Positions 51,736 through 60,584 of a stretch of DNA of 64,000 nucleotides are shown piece by piece (the stretch's first letter is position 1; each line of letters starts with the position of its first letter). The translations under genes and the position numbers were made by a program. Source of the DNA: an uncultured Bacteroidales bacterium (GTDB lineage Bacteria > Bacteroidota > Bacteroidia > Bacteroidales > P3); NCBI GenBank assembly GCA_900319865.1, contig ONQD01000005.1, forward strand, positions 62,001-126,000, in the 5' to 3' direction. A model generated the notes under the pieces. It was given only the letters and a program-made list of their open reading frames with translations. It was not told where the DNA came from and made no database searches.

Positions 51736-51743
51736 CAAAAGTA
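51736..51743 (-). promoter_or_regulatory. -7 element of the tRNA cluster
   Basis: The minus strand reads TACTTTTG about 19 bp before tRNA-Ser. Confidence 0.55.
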
Positions 51744-51801
51744 CGAACTTTTTTTGAAATGGAAAAATAAAATTTGTATTTTTGCACTATTCAGCCGAAA
51801 A

Positions 51802-52548
51802 TTATTTCTTATTTGCTTGATTCTTAACGCCGTCTATTTTCTTTTGAATTTCTTCCTGATTGCCCAGATAGAAGTCTTTTTTGAGGTTCATCTGGTCGTC
51901 AAATTCAAAAATGTAGGGTACAGCGGTGGGAATATTGAATCCTACGATGTCGGCATCGCTTATTCCTTTGAGTGTCTTTACAATACCGCGAAGACTGTTG
52001 CCGTGGGCCACAATCATTATTTCGTCGTGTTGTTGGAAAGCGGGAAGTATGGTTCCTTCGTAGTAGGGCATGAGTCGTGCAATGGTGTCGCAGAGGGCTT
52101 CGGTGGAGGGCAGTTCGGCATCGATTACGTTGGCATAGCGGGGGTCGCGGCGAGGGTTGCGCTTGTCGTCGATGTCCAGTGCAGGGGGTTGAACGTCGAA
52201 GCTGCGACGCCATTGGGTCAGTTTCTCTTCGCCGTACTTTTTAAGTGTTTCGGCTTTGTTGGCTCCTTGCAGAGCACCGTAGCTTTTTTCGTTGAGACGC
52301 CAGCTTTTCTCGACGGGCAGATAGTCCATATCCATGGCGTCGAGGATTTGGTTGAGGGTTTTTACGGCACGTTTCAGGAAGGAGGTGTAGCACATAGTGG
52401 GGTGATAGCCCTCTTCTTTCAGCAGTCGGCCGGCGAGATAGGCCTCGCACATGCCGTAGGTGGTAAGGTCGACATCGGTCCAACCGGTAAAAAGATTCAT
52501 TTTATTCCACTCGCTTTCGCCGTGGCGAACAAGGATGAGTTTCTTCAT
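51802..52548 (-). CDS. gpmA: 2,3-bisphosphoglycerate-dependent phosphoglycerate mutase
   Basis: 248 residues. [27 protein letters not shown] carries the phosphohistidine, [17 protein letters not shown] and the [14 protein letters not shown] segment carry the second His. It interconverts 3- and 2-phosphoglycerate in glycolysis. Its start overlaps the lgt stop by 4 bp (ATGA). Confidence 0.95.
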   Translation of the reverse strand: MKKLILVRHGESEWNKMNLFTGWTDVDLTTYGMCEAYLAGRLLKEEGYHPTMCYTSFLKRAVKTLNQILDAMDMDYLPVEKSWRLNEKSYGALQGANKAETLKKYGEEKLTQWRRSFDVQPPALDIDDKRNPRRDPRYANVIDAELPSTEALCDTIARLMPYYEGTILPAFQQHDEIMIVAHGNSLRGIVKTLKGISDADIVGFNIPTAVPYIFEFDDQMNLKKDFYLGNQEEIQKKIDGVKNQANKK

Positions 52549-53414
52549 TTCTTAGTGTTATTATGTTTTTCTGTTGTTGTGTATATGCCTTCTTTCAGTA
52601 TCCCTTTGTGGGACAGAACTACTATGACGATGCCAGCCACAATCAGGGGTACGCTTAGCCATTGACCCATGTCGAGAGACATGCTTTTTTCAAAGTCGAC
52701 TTGCTCCTCTTTGACAAATTCAATAAGGAAACGTACTCCCCACAGGGCTATCATCCACCATCCGAAGAGCCGGCCGTTGTGGAGCTGGCCGTTTTTGCGG
52801 AGATAGGTGATGTAGCATACTGCGAAGATGATGAAGTATGAAAGTGATTCGTAGAGCTGGGTGGGGTGTTTGGGCAGGGTTTCGCCGTTGCGTTCGAATA
52901 TGAAGCCCCAGGGGAGGGAGGTTTCAACGCCGTAGATTTCGCTGTTGAAAAGGTTGCCCAGACGGATAAAGGCTCCCCCCAAGGCTACCACTATTACCAA
53001 GCGGTCCAGAAGCCACCAGCCGTTGAATTTGTATTTCCGGCAGAAGAGCCAGATGGCAAGCAGTACGGCAATGGCGGCTCCGTGGCTTGCGAGGCCTTGG
53101 TATCCCACAAAGCGACCGGTGGAAAGCTGTATGGGCAGGAATATTTCGGGCCAGTGTTCGGCTGTGAGGAAATAGTCGGGTTCGTAGAAAAGGCAATGGC
53201 CAAGACGGGCACCTATGAGCACCGAAATGAACATCCAGATGACCAGGGAGTCGAGCTTGTCGGTTTCTAGTTTTTCGCGTTTGAACATGCGAAACATGAT
53301 ATAGTATCCCAGGACGAAAGCGAACAGGAATCCCAGCGAGTAGTACCTGATGCCGAAACTGCCAATGTGAAATATCGCAGGGTCAACGTTCCAGTGTATG
53401 AATTCGAGAAGCAT
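52545..53414 (-). CDS. lgt: Phosphatidylglycerol--prolipoprotein diacylglyceryl transferase
   Basis: 289 residues with seven membrane helices. The Lgt signature [17 protein letters not shown] is near 150 and [13 protein letters not shown] near 78; HPTQLYESL and the [25 protein letters not shown] helix follow. It attaches diacylglyceryl to lipoprotein cysteines, the first step of lipoprotein maturation in the inner membrane. Downstream of rny by 43 bp and overlapping gpmA. Confidence 0.95.
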   Translation of the reverse strand: MLLEFIHWNVDPAIFHIGSFGIRYYSLGFLFAFVLGYYIMFRMFKREKLETDKLDSLVIWMFISVLIGARLGHCLFYEPDYFLTAEHWPEIFLPIQLSTGRFVGYQGLASHGAAIAVLLAIWLFCRKYKFNGWWLLDRLVIVVALGGAFIRLGNLFNSEIYGVETSLPWGFIFERNGETLPKHPTQLYESLSYFIIFAVCYITYLRKNGQLHNGRLFGWWMIALWGVRFLIEFVKEEQVDFEKSMSLDMGQWLSVPLIVAGIVIVVLSHKGILKEGIYTTTEKHNNTKK

Positions 53415-53457
53415 GTTTATTACAATGTAGAGTTAGTAGTTGTTATTTTCCGGGTTG

Positions 53458-54999
53458 CTATTTGGCATAGTTCACGGCACGGGTTTCGCGGATGACTGTC
53501 ACCTTGATTTGTCCGGGATAGGTCATCTCGTTCTGGATTTGGCGTGAGAGGTCGAAACTGAGTTTTGTGGCATCGGCATCGCTCACCTTGTCTGCGCCAA
53601 CGATAACTCGCAGTTCGCGTCCAGCCTGGATGGCGTAGGTTTTCACTACTCCGGGATAGGTCATGGCCATTTCTTCCAGTTTCTTGAGACGGTTGATGTA
53701 GGCTTCCACCACTTCACGGCGGGCACCGGGACGGGCGCCGCTGATGGCGTCACACACTTGGATGATGGGGGAGATGAGGTTGGTCATTTCGGTTTCGTCG
53801 TGGTGGGCACCAATGGCGTTGCACACGTCGGGATGTTCTTTGTATTTCTCGGCCAGCTTCATGCCAAAGATTGCATGTGGCAGTTCGGGTTCGGTTTCAG
53901 GCACTTTTCCGATATCGTGCAGCAGGCCGGCACGTTTGGCCAACTTGGGGTTCAGTCCCAGTTCCGAGGCCATGGTGGCAGCTAGATTGGCTACCTCGCG
54001 GCTGTGCTGCAGCAGGTTTTGGCCATAAGACGAACGGTATTTCATACGGCCCACCATACGCATCAGTTCGTGGTTCATGTTATTGATGCCAAGGTCGATG
54101 CAGGTGCGTTTGCCTACTTCGGCAATCTCCTGCTCAATCTGGCGGCGGGTTTTAGCCACTACTTCTTCAATACGGGCGGGATGGATACGGCCGTCGGTGA
54201 CCAGCTTGTGCAGTGAGAGACGTGCAATCTCACGGCGCACAGGGTCAAATCCGCTTAAAATGATGGCATCGGGCGAGTCGTCAATAATTACCTCTACGCC
54301 GGTAAGTGACTCGAGTGCGCGGATATTGCGGCCCTCACGGCCGATGATGCGTCCTTTCACCTCTTCGTTCTCAAGGTTGAAAACGCTGACGGTGTTTTCT
54401 ATGGCGTTCTCTGTGGCAGTGCGTTGGATGGACTGGATAACAATCTTCTTGGCCTGCTCGTTGGCGGTTATCTTGGCTTCCTCAACAATGTCCATGATGC
54501 TGTTTTGTGCTTCGGCTTTGGCTTCATCGGTCATCATATCCACCAGCTGTTGCTTGGCTTCGTCGGCACTCATACCAGCGATATGTTCAAGTTTAATGAT
54601 ACTTTCGTTATAAACCTTTTCTACTTCGCTTTGACGTTTGCGGAGTATTTCGATTTGCCCGTTCAGATTCTCGCTCACCTGTTTCAGTTCGTTGCTCTTC
54701 TTTTGCAAATCTTCAACCTTTTGGTTTAGGGTCTGTTCGCGTTGTTTCAGTTTCTGTTCCTGTTCGCGGATGGCGCTGTTCTTCTCGTTTACCTGCTTGT
54801 CGTGCTCGCTCTTCAGTTGGAGAAATTTCTCTTTGGCCTGGAGCATCTTGTCTTTCTTAATCATTTCTCCTTTCTCTTCAGCGTCTTTCAGAACTTGCTG
54901 GCTCTTGGCCAGGAGTTTGTTGCGCAGTGCTCCTGTGGTGAGCCATACGCCCACACCGCCTCCTACGAGGATTCCGATAATAATAGCTATAATCGTCAT
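53458..54999 (-). CDS. rny: Ribonuclease Y
   Basis: 513 residues: one N-terminal membrane helix, a long coiled coil (30-150), a KH domain with [26 protein letters not shown] near 210, and an HD domain with [13 protein letters not shown] and [12 protein letters not shown] near 370. It is the membrane-bound endonuclease that starts mRNA decay in many bacteria. A 6S-like RNA lies just upstream on the same strand. Confidence 0.95.
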   Translation of the reverse strand: MTIIAIIIGILVGGGVGVWLTTGALRNKLLAKSQQVLKDAEEKGEMIKKDKMLQAKEKFLQLKSEHDKQVNEKNSAIREQEQKLKQREQTLNQKVEDLQKKSNELKQVSENLNGQIEILRKRQSEVEKVYNESIIKLEHIAGMSADEAKQQLVDMMTDEAKAEAQNSIMDIVEEAKITANEQAKKIVIQSIQRTATENAIENTVSVFNLENEEVKGRIIGREGRNIRALESLTGVEVIIDDSPDAIILSGFDPVRREIARLSLHKLVTDGRIHPARIEEVVAKTRRQIEQEIAEVGKRTCIDLGINNMNHELMRMVGRMKYRSSYGQNLLQHSREVANLAATMASELGLNPKLAKRAGLLHDIGKVPETEPELPHAIFGMKLAEKYKEHPDVCNAIGAHHDETEMTNLISPIIQVCDAISGARPGARREVVEAYINRLKKLEEMAMTYPGVVKTYAIQAGRELRVIVGADKVSDADATKLSFDLSRQIQNEMTYPGQIKVTVIRETRAVNYAK

Positions 55000-55066
55000 G
55001 TTTTTTTGTGTAGTTTTTGGGGAACCTGATGACCTGTCGGGTCTTACAGTAGTTTTTTAGTAAAAA

Positions 55067-55220
55067 ATCCTGCACCGTATCGTCCGGGAGTTTTGATAAA
55101 CTCTGAACTTTGTAGGATTTGAGTGCCGGGTGTCTCAGCCATACAACCTACCCACCCATGAGCTTACTCGGTTTGTAAATGGTGTTGAGTTTACAAACTG
55201 TTTCAGATGCGATGCAGGAT
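55067..55220 (-). ncRNA. ssrS: Structured RNA between zapA and rny, probable 6S RNA
   Basis: The ends close with ATCCTGCATCG/CGGTGCAGGAT (55220-55210 with 55077-55067). Inside are hairpins GTTTGTAAA/TTTACAAAC (55171-55179, 55190-55198) and GAGTTT/AAACTC (55088-55093, 55098-55103), giving a long rod with internal bulges. The place next to zapA is where 6S RNA (ssrS) lies in many bacteria. No RNA motif specific to 6S could be checked by eye, so it could also be a leader of rny. Confidence 0.5.
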
Positions 55221-55293
55221 ATGGTTCTTTATTATCAATCTTCTCATGCTTAGTTGCTTTTGTCAATACACTTGTCTTTTCTCTATTCAGCCG

Positions 55294-55581
55294 CTAAGCG
55301 TCTCTCTCTGCCAGCAGTTGGTTTATTTCGGTGAGCCTGTTTTCCAATTTTGTATCTCTGAACTGCTGTTTGTGTTGCAGTTTGAGCAATTGGGTGATTT
55401 GTGTCAGGGACACCATTGCCAACAAGTCTTGTCGGTCGGTGTAGGCATATCTTTGGGCATACTCTCTCGCCTGCGAGTCTATCATCTCTGCGGCTTTGCG
55501 CAGAAATTCTTCGTCTCGTGGGTTGATTTTCAGTTTATATGGCCTGTCCAGTATGCGGACTGTTGCCGAGAGTGTTTCCAT
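55294..55581 (-). CDS. zapA: Cell division protein ZapA
   Basis: 95 residues from the ATG at 55581 (METLSATVRILDRPYKLKINPRDEEFLRKAAEMIDSQ), the characteristic N-terminal beta-beta-alpha of ZapA, followed by a long coiled coil (LLAMVSLTQITQLLKLQHK). It binds FtsZ and bundles protofilaments. The longer open frame to 55626 is not used. It follows the coiled-coil gene by 90 bp. Confidence 0.85.
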   Translation of the reverse strand: METLSATVRILDRPYKLKINPRDEEFLRKAAEMIDSQAREYAQRYAYTDRQDLLAMVSLTQITQLLKLQHKQQFRDTKLENRLTEINQLLAERDA

Positions 55582-55671
55582 GTTGCCTGTTCCTGTTTGC
55601 TTCCTTTTTTTGTGGCACCCTATCACTTCCTCCGTTATACCGGATTTTGTTCGTAGGGATATCCAAGATGA

Positions 55672-55965
55672 CTATTCCGACTTGTTGAGCAATGCCAAAC
55701 TTTTGTCGATGTTTCGTATGAGTTGATTAATCTTAAGCTTTATCTCTGTAGAATCGCCCTTTTGAGTCAGCGTGTTCCCAAGTTTTAAAATATTGTTTTG
55801 TTCCTTTAAATTATTAATTAATATATTTTGTTCATCTATCTGCTTTTGCAGTTGCCGGCACAATTGTTTTGCTTCTGCTTCCGCTGCCATATGTTGATTA
55901 TTCTCCTCAATGAGCCTGCGAACTTTCAATTCAATCTCCGTAACAGTGGTTTCAAAATCAAACAT
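55672..55965 (-). CDS. Small coiled-coil protein upstream of zapA
   Basis: 97 residues, nearly all heptad coiled coil (VRRLIEENNQHMAAEAEAKQLCRQLQKQIDEQNILINNLKEQNNILKL). Such a gene commonly precedes zapA in Bacteroidota and may be a ZapB-like division partner, but that is inference from position. Its promoter TATTTTTG is at 55998-56005. Confidence 0.7.
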   Translation of the reverse strand: MFDFETTVTEIELKVRRLIEENNQHMAAEAEAKQLCRQLQKQIDEQNILINNLKEQNNILKLGNTLTQKGDSTEIKLKINQLIRNIDKSLALLNKSE

Positions 55966-55997
55966 AACTATGTCAGTTTACACTACAAAAAGCGGTG

Positions 55998-56005
55998 CAA
56001 AAATA
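55998..56005 (-). promoter_or_regulatory. -7 element of the coiled-coil/zapA unit
   Basis: The minus strand reads TATTTTTG, 33 bp before the ATG at 55965. The gap from here to 56312 shows no gene I can support. Confidence 0.55.
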
Positions 56006-56312
56006 CTAATTTTTTATATTATACACAAAAATTATTTCCAAAACCCACAATGGTGTCTTGACAAAGATATATCAATCAAAACTTTACACAGTTCTTTTTT
56101 TCTCAATCACATTCAATATATAACGTGACAATATGCCCATATTTAACTCAATAATCTTAGAATACCCAATACCAATGCAAGATGTCATCACAATGATGCC
56201 ACATTATCTTCAAATACTATTCTTACCTCAAATCGATCCATTAATGTTTATGCCAGATTGGTCACATCGCAGACAGAAGCATTACGATTCCCTAATTACC
56301 ACCCAAGGGCTT

Positions 56313-56546
56313 CTAATATCTTTTGTCTCTCTTCTTATGTAGCAATTCTTCCTTAAGAAGGAGATTTCCCTGTCTATTGTACGCTTTGATATGCCTAATA
56401 GTTTCGCCCTCAACCCTTATAAAATAAAGAATAGTCTGTTGGTTATCCGATAGTTGAATATCGCCATTAATATCGCCACCTTCATTTAGTGCAATCTCGT
56501 TTAAATCTTGTAGTTCGCTTGTCTTATGGTTGCAACATCCAGTCAA
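56313..56546 (-). CDS. Small hypothetical ORF after the second DUF4143 gene
   Basis: 77 residues from a TTG start, overlapping the ATPase stop by 23 bp. The stretch DIQLSDNQQTILYFIRVEGETIRHIKAYNRQGNLLLKEEL has an amphipathic beta pattern that looks like real protein. There is no ATG in frame, so it may be the tail of a damaged gene. Confidence 0.25.
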   Translation of the reverse strand: MTGCCNHKTSELQDLNEIALNEGGDINGDIQLSDNQQTILYFIRVEGETIRHIKAYNRQGNLLLKEELLHKKRDKRY

Positions 56547-57753
56547 TTACATTCAGTTTTCTGATTCCGTCGTAGACGGGGTTAAAGTCGTTGTCTGTTG
56601 TCAACAGGTATTTGGGATTGGAGTCTTTGATGGCTCTAAGCGAGGCAAGTTCCCTCTCCAATGTCTCAGGGCTCTCCGTTGTCCAAGCCACTTGATAATA
56701 GGATGTATAACCATCGTTGTCAGTGACGACAAAGTCAACTTCAAGATTGTTGCGCTTGCCGATGAACACATCTTTGTTACGTCGGACAAGCTCAAGGTAC
56801 ACCATATTTTCAAGCCAATGTGAGCGATCTTTCAACACTTTCTTCTTCAATCTGACTTTGGCGAAACAGGGGTCAACAACATAGTATTTGTTTAGCGTCT
56901 GGAGTAATCCTTTCCCTTGTATCTCATAACGTGGCACTTTGTAAATTAAATAGGCATCGCACATGGCATCCAAATACTTGGCAACAGTTTGCTTGTCAAC
57001 CACGGTTCCGTTGGAACGCAGGGTGTCGGAAATGGAGCGAGGAGAGACATACGAGCCTACCGAGTCGAAGATGAAATCAAGTATTTTGTTGAAGTCGTGT
57101 TTGTTGGTTATATTCAGTCGTTGGAAAATGTCTTTCTCTACAATGGTTTTCAGAATGCTGTCAGCAAACATATCAGCCTGCTTCTCCCCAATCTGTAGTT
57201 GCTTAACATACTCAGGTATACCTCCATAATGTATAAAATTCGCCAAAGTTTCATTGTTTGACAAGTTTGGCGATTTTAAATGTATAAAATTATTGTATTC
57301 AGCAAATTGAAGTGGTAGAAGATTGATTTCCACATAACGTCCGGTCAGCAATGTGGCCAACTCACCGGAGAGCATGTAGGCATTGGACCCTGTTATGTAG
57401 ATGTCGACATTGGGCTTGATATAGAGACTGTCGACAAGTCGTTGGAACTCTTTGACGTTTTGAACCTCATCCAAAAAGATATAGTTTGGTTTGTTTACGA
57501 CCAGCAGATTCTTGATATGGGCGTGAATCTGGTAGATGTCGCCAAGGGCCAACGTGTCAAGATCCTCAAAATTATAGAATTGAATCTGTTCCTTCTGTAC
57601 ACCATTTCTATTTAGTTCATCAGCGAACATCATCAGCAATGTTGACTTCCCACAGCGCCGCACTCCTGAAATCACCTTGATGATATTCTGGTCTTTCAGG
57701 CTCTGCAGCTGCTGCATGTATTGTTTGCGATATATTAGGTCTTGGTGTTGCAT
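56524..57753 (-). CDS. AAA_14/DUF4143 ATP-binding protein (second copy)
   Basis: 409 residues. Walker A SGVRRCGKSTLLMMFADE near 30, Walker B YIFLDEVQN near 91, DIYITGSNAYMLSGELATLLTGRYVEI near 117, then the C-terminal VVDPCFAKVR, LENMVYLELVRRNKDVF and EVDFVVTDNDGYTSYYQVA nuclease-like core. Same architecture as the gene at 23122, but clearly diverged. It lies at the edge of the defence island and may be part of it; its role is unknown. Confidence 0.88.
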   Translation of the reverse strand: MQHQDLIYRKQYMQQLQSLKDQNIIKVISGVRRCGKSTLLMMFADELNRNGVQKEQIQFYNFEDLDTLALGDIYQIHAHIKNLLVVNKPNYIFLDEVQNVKEFQRLVDSLYIKPNVDIYITGSNAYMLSGELATLLTGRYVEINLLPLQFAEYNNFIHLKSPNLSNNETLANFIHYGGIPEYVKQLQIGEKQADMFADSILKTIVEKDIFQRLNITNKHDFNKILDFIFDSVGSYVSPRSISDTLRSNGTVVDKQTVAKYLDAMCDAYLIYKVPRYEIQGKGLLQTLNKYYVVDPCFAKVRLKKKVLKDRSHWLENMVYLELVRRNKDVFIGKRNNLEVDFVVTDNDGYTSYYQVAWTTESPETLERELASLRAIKDSNPKYLLTTDNDFNPVYDGIRKLNVIDWMLQP

Positions 57754-57763
57754 ATTTTTGAAC

Positions 57764-57880
57764 TTATCGTAAAGGTTTCTTGATGCACATTGACTCTTTC
57801 AAATCGCCCGTGGATTTTTTCATCTCCAAAGTTTGGGACGCATCCGCTTTTATCAATTGTGTTATGTCGTCTATGGTCAT
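57764..57880 (-). pseudogene. Remnant of a Schlafen/AlbA_2-type gene
   Basis: The ATG at 57880 opens MTIDDITQLIKADASQTLEM and then KKSTGDLKES, the standard N-terminus of AlbA_2 (Schlafen) domain regulators in Bacteroidales, but the frame becomes unrelated after about 31 residues and stops at 57764. The rest of such a gene, usually 300-500 residues, is missing. Confidence 0.65.
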
Positions 57881-57968
57881 ATCGTCTCTTTATCGTTTGA
57901 TTCGGTGATATGCTATTAGCAAAAAAACGATGGAGATAATTATACTTGGTAGTTCTTATTCCATCTTT

Positions 57969-60287
57969 CTATTTAATTCCATCATATAATGATTCTAGAT
58001 GCTTAGGATCATCTGCTAAAATTTTGTACAAATCTTCCACGACATCTTTTATGCGTAATATTAATTCACTATGCTTTGTGACTCTATCAAAAGATGTGAA
58101 GTGAGAGAAATGATGTAGAACTTTCAATTCAACAATTCTATCGGGAAATAGTATTTTTATACGATTATCTATTTCGTCCGTATTACCAGGCAGTTTCATC
58201 AGAGTGTATATCTCTATAAACCTTCGAACAATATTTGGCATCATATATGCTCTCTCTTCAGGATACCCATCTTTTTTAAATTGATTGATTTCCGAAAAAA
58301 GATAAACATACTCAGACTTATATTTGGATAAGGTTTTGGGAATATTTATTATAGTAGATTCATTCTCGTTCAGTTTCTTTATCATGAAATAGTTGCACGA
58401 CGGAACCTCGGATTTACTACCATCAGGCTGAGTTATTTTTTTCTTTCGGTTGATATTGTTTGCATCTTTTAAGAAAGAGAACAATTCAAAATTGTGAGTG
58501 GCAATGAATAATTGATTGAAACAATTGCATATTCTATCCGGATTGTCTGAATCAAGCCCTTTTTGAAAGAAAAAAGTATTAATCATTGTACAAACTTGAG
58601 CGATATGATTGGCATCCAAGCTTGAAATAGGGTCATCAATAAAAACAACATAGTCTTTTAATTTGTTGGAATCTTTTAAACTCTTCAGAGACACCATAAA
58701 ATGAGAGAAAGCAATCGCCGTTTTTTCCCCATCACTTAAATGCTTCGCCACATTATCACCTCGTTTAAGAATGAAATAATTATCCTCTGTTGTTTCAATT
58801 TTCAAATCAATTCTGTTCAGAAACAACTGAATATATTCATTCATTTCTTCTTTCCCTTTTTCAAGTGAGTCAAGTCGTGATTCAAGCAACTTAATGTCAT
58901 GTTCTTTCTTGTCGATTAGGGAATTAATCTTACCAATTCTTCTGTTTGCCAACTCGTTTTTTTGTTCGACTTTCCTAAAGTCCACATTAATTAAGAAATC
59001 TGCAATGAGATGTTTTTTATATTTTTCTATAGCTTCTTTTTGAATACTTTCATAATTTTGTATTGTAGTGTTGCTTTGCTCAAATACAGACTTTACTCTT
59101 TGAATCCATTCTTCCAATGCTGTTTTTGCGGAATCGTCAATAACCCCAAGTTGCATAGGGTTAAAAAGTTCAGAAGAGTACTTTTCGTCCAATTTTGATT
59201 CAAGGATGTTGAGCAACGCTATATATCTGTCTCGGATTTTTGAATATGATTCTTTTAAATCTTTGAAGCTTTTTCTGCTGGTTTGTTCTAAATCATTCTC
59301 ACTGATTCTACCCCACTCGAGATTGCTAAAGTTTTGCTTCTCAAAGTTGATGTTTCTTTTAATAGATTCTATCTCTGTTTTTACTTTTGCAGCCTCATTT
59401 GAGTAGAATCTATTGAGTTCTGCAATTCTTCCCTCTTTTGTAATAATACCTCCACAAAAAGCACACCTTTCAATGCTTGGATGTTGTTGGTAAATTAAAA
59501 GACCATTTTTAACCCAATCATACAAATCTTTATTTCCTGATAAAAGAGTATCATCATTTGAAGACAAAGGCTGTTTTTGCAAAACTGCCTCAACTTGAGA
59601 GTACAATGTTGAATAATTAATTGTTGGCGTATTAATTATTACTATAGATCCTGTTACTTGTGATGTGGCTGCTGTGCGTACTCGTTCAAGTTGGGTTGAA
59701 TCTTTTATTATAATATCTTCTATGCGTATAGAGTGCCATGCTTCAATGTATTGCCATATATTCTTTTTTGTAAAAGTCCTTCCAAGTGACAATATTTCCG
59801 AAATATTTCTAGCCTCATTTGTAAATTCAGACTCAAGGAGTTTGTATTTTTCGACATACCTCTGTTTTCTATCTAATTTTTTCTTCTCTCCATCAATGCT
59901 TTTTTTGATGTCTTGTATTTGATTCATTATTACTGCAACATTTCCAACGGCAAATTTAATGCCCTGTATTCTTTCGTCAGAATCAAACCGAAGATTTTTA
60001 CGAACAAAATCACTATTAAATACTTTTACAAGGACAGGTGAGGACGTGCGATTGCTCTGATTAATGCGTGTATTATCATCAAGTTCAATATCAAACTCAA
60101 CATTGCTATAATCTGTATCAATATCACTTTCTTTATCTAGGAATGAAATCAATCGAGACAATGTGGTTTTACCAGAATAGTTCCATCCATATATAATATT
60201 TTTGTCGTCAAAATCCCTCAAATCTCCATTCCTTCGGTAGTCTTGGAAGACACCGATTTTTCTTATCGTATGTATTTTTTTTATCAT
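57969..60287 (-). CDS. AAA_13 ATPase, RloC/PrrC-like anticodon nuclease candidate
   Basis: 772 residues from the ATG at 60287; the extra 30 codons upstream lack coding character. Walker A YGWNYSGKTTL is near residue 32, a zinc-hook CAFCGG sits near 274 between coiled-coil halves (110-270, 290-500), the ABC signature LSDGEKTAIAFSHF near 520, Walker B VVFIDDPISSLD near 550. The C-terminus has RRFIE (Arg-x3-Glu) near 688 and HHFSH near 726. In PrrC and RloC an Arg-Glu-His triad with this spacing cuts tRNA-Lys in the anticodon loop. A zinc-hook is the mark of RloC. The neighbour is a type III restriction system, the kind of context where these guardians occur. Confidence 0.75.
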   Translation of the reverse strand: MIKKIHTIRKIGVFQDYRRNGDLRDFDDKNIIYGWNYSGKTTLSRLISFLDKESDIDTDYSNVEFDIELDDNTRINQSNRTSSPVLVKVFNSDFVRKNLRFDSDERIQGIKFAVGNVAVIMNQIQDIKKSIDGEKKKLDRKQRYVEKYKLLESEFTNEARNISEILSLGRTFTKKNIWQYIEAWHSIRIEDIIIKDSTQLERVRTAATSQVTGSIVIINTPTINYSTLYSQVEAVLQKQPLSSNDDTLLSGNKDLYDWVKNGLLIYQQHPSIERCAFCGGIITKEGRIAELNRFYSNEAAKVKTEIESIKRNINFEKQNFSNLEWGRISENDLEQTSRKSFKDLKESYSKIRDRYIALLNILESKLDEKYSSELFNPMQLGVIDDSAKTALEEWIQRVKSVFEQSNTTIQNYESIQKEAIEKYKKHLIADFLINVDFRKVEQKNELANRRIGKINSLIDKKEHDIKLLESRLDSLEKGKEEMNEYIQLFLNRIDLKIETTEDNYFILKRGDNVAKHLSDGEKTAIAFSHFMVSLKSLKDSNKLKDYVVFIDDPISSLDANHIAQVCTMINTFFFQKGLDSDNPDRICNCFNQLFIATHNFELFSFLKDANNINRKKKITQPDGSKSEVPSCNYFMIKKLNENESTIINIPKTLSKYKSEYVYLFSEINQFKKDGYPEERAYMMPNIVRRFIEIYTLMKLPGNTDEIDNRIKILFPDRIVELKVLHHFSHFTSFDRVTKHSELILRIKDVVEDLYKILADDPKHLESLYDGIK

Positions 60288-60303
60288 GGCTCTCCTGTAT
60301 TTG

Positions 60304-60498
60304 TTAGAATGCAACGAATTTCTTGTCGAGGGCGTGTTTGAGGTTGAATTTCTTGATGGTATCAAGAACGCGTTCAATGCAGATGAACTTTTTGTTGGTA
60401 TATTTCAAGAAATAGGCGACGGCTTTGCCGGTAAGGGTATTGTTTACGATAATGTATGCATCGTAATTGCAAATTGGGACTATTTGAACAGGTCTCAT
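60304..60498 (-). CDS. Small unknown ORF between res and the RloC-like gene
   Basis: 64 residues (MRPVQIVPICNYDAYIIVNN..., rich in Lys and aromatics), ending 17 bp before the ATPase start. No family is recognised. A second short frame upstream, IGYNRWSEYQGLYEEIVE, begins at the res stop. Either small accessory genes or leftovers of a degraded gene. Confidence 0.35.
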   Translation of the reverse strand: MRPVQIVPICNYDAYIIVNNTLTGKAVAYFLKYTNKKFICIERVLDTIKKFNLKHALDKKFVAF

Positions 60499-60584
60499 CT
60501 GTGATACTTTTTTATTCTTTTCGAATCAACTCTACGATTTCTTCATATAATCCCTGATATTCTGACCATCTGTTATAACCTATA

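Noticed and set aside
51733..52665. Plus-strand open frame of 310 codons over gpmA
   Set aside because: Antisense shadow of gpmA and lgt; no protein family is visible, although a promoter-like sequence precedes it.
56133..56342. Plus-strand frame of 69 codons downstream of the zapA promoter
   Set aside because: No start signal, low-complexity composition, and it faces the end of the minus-strand small ORF.
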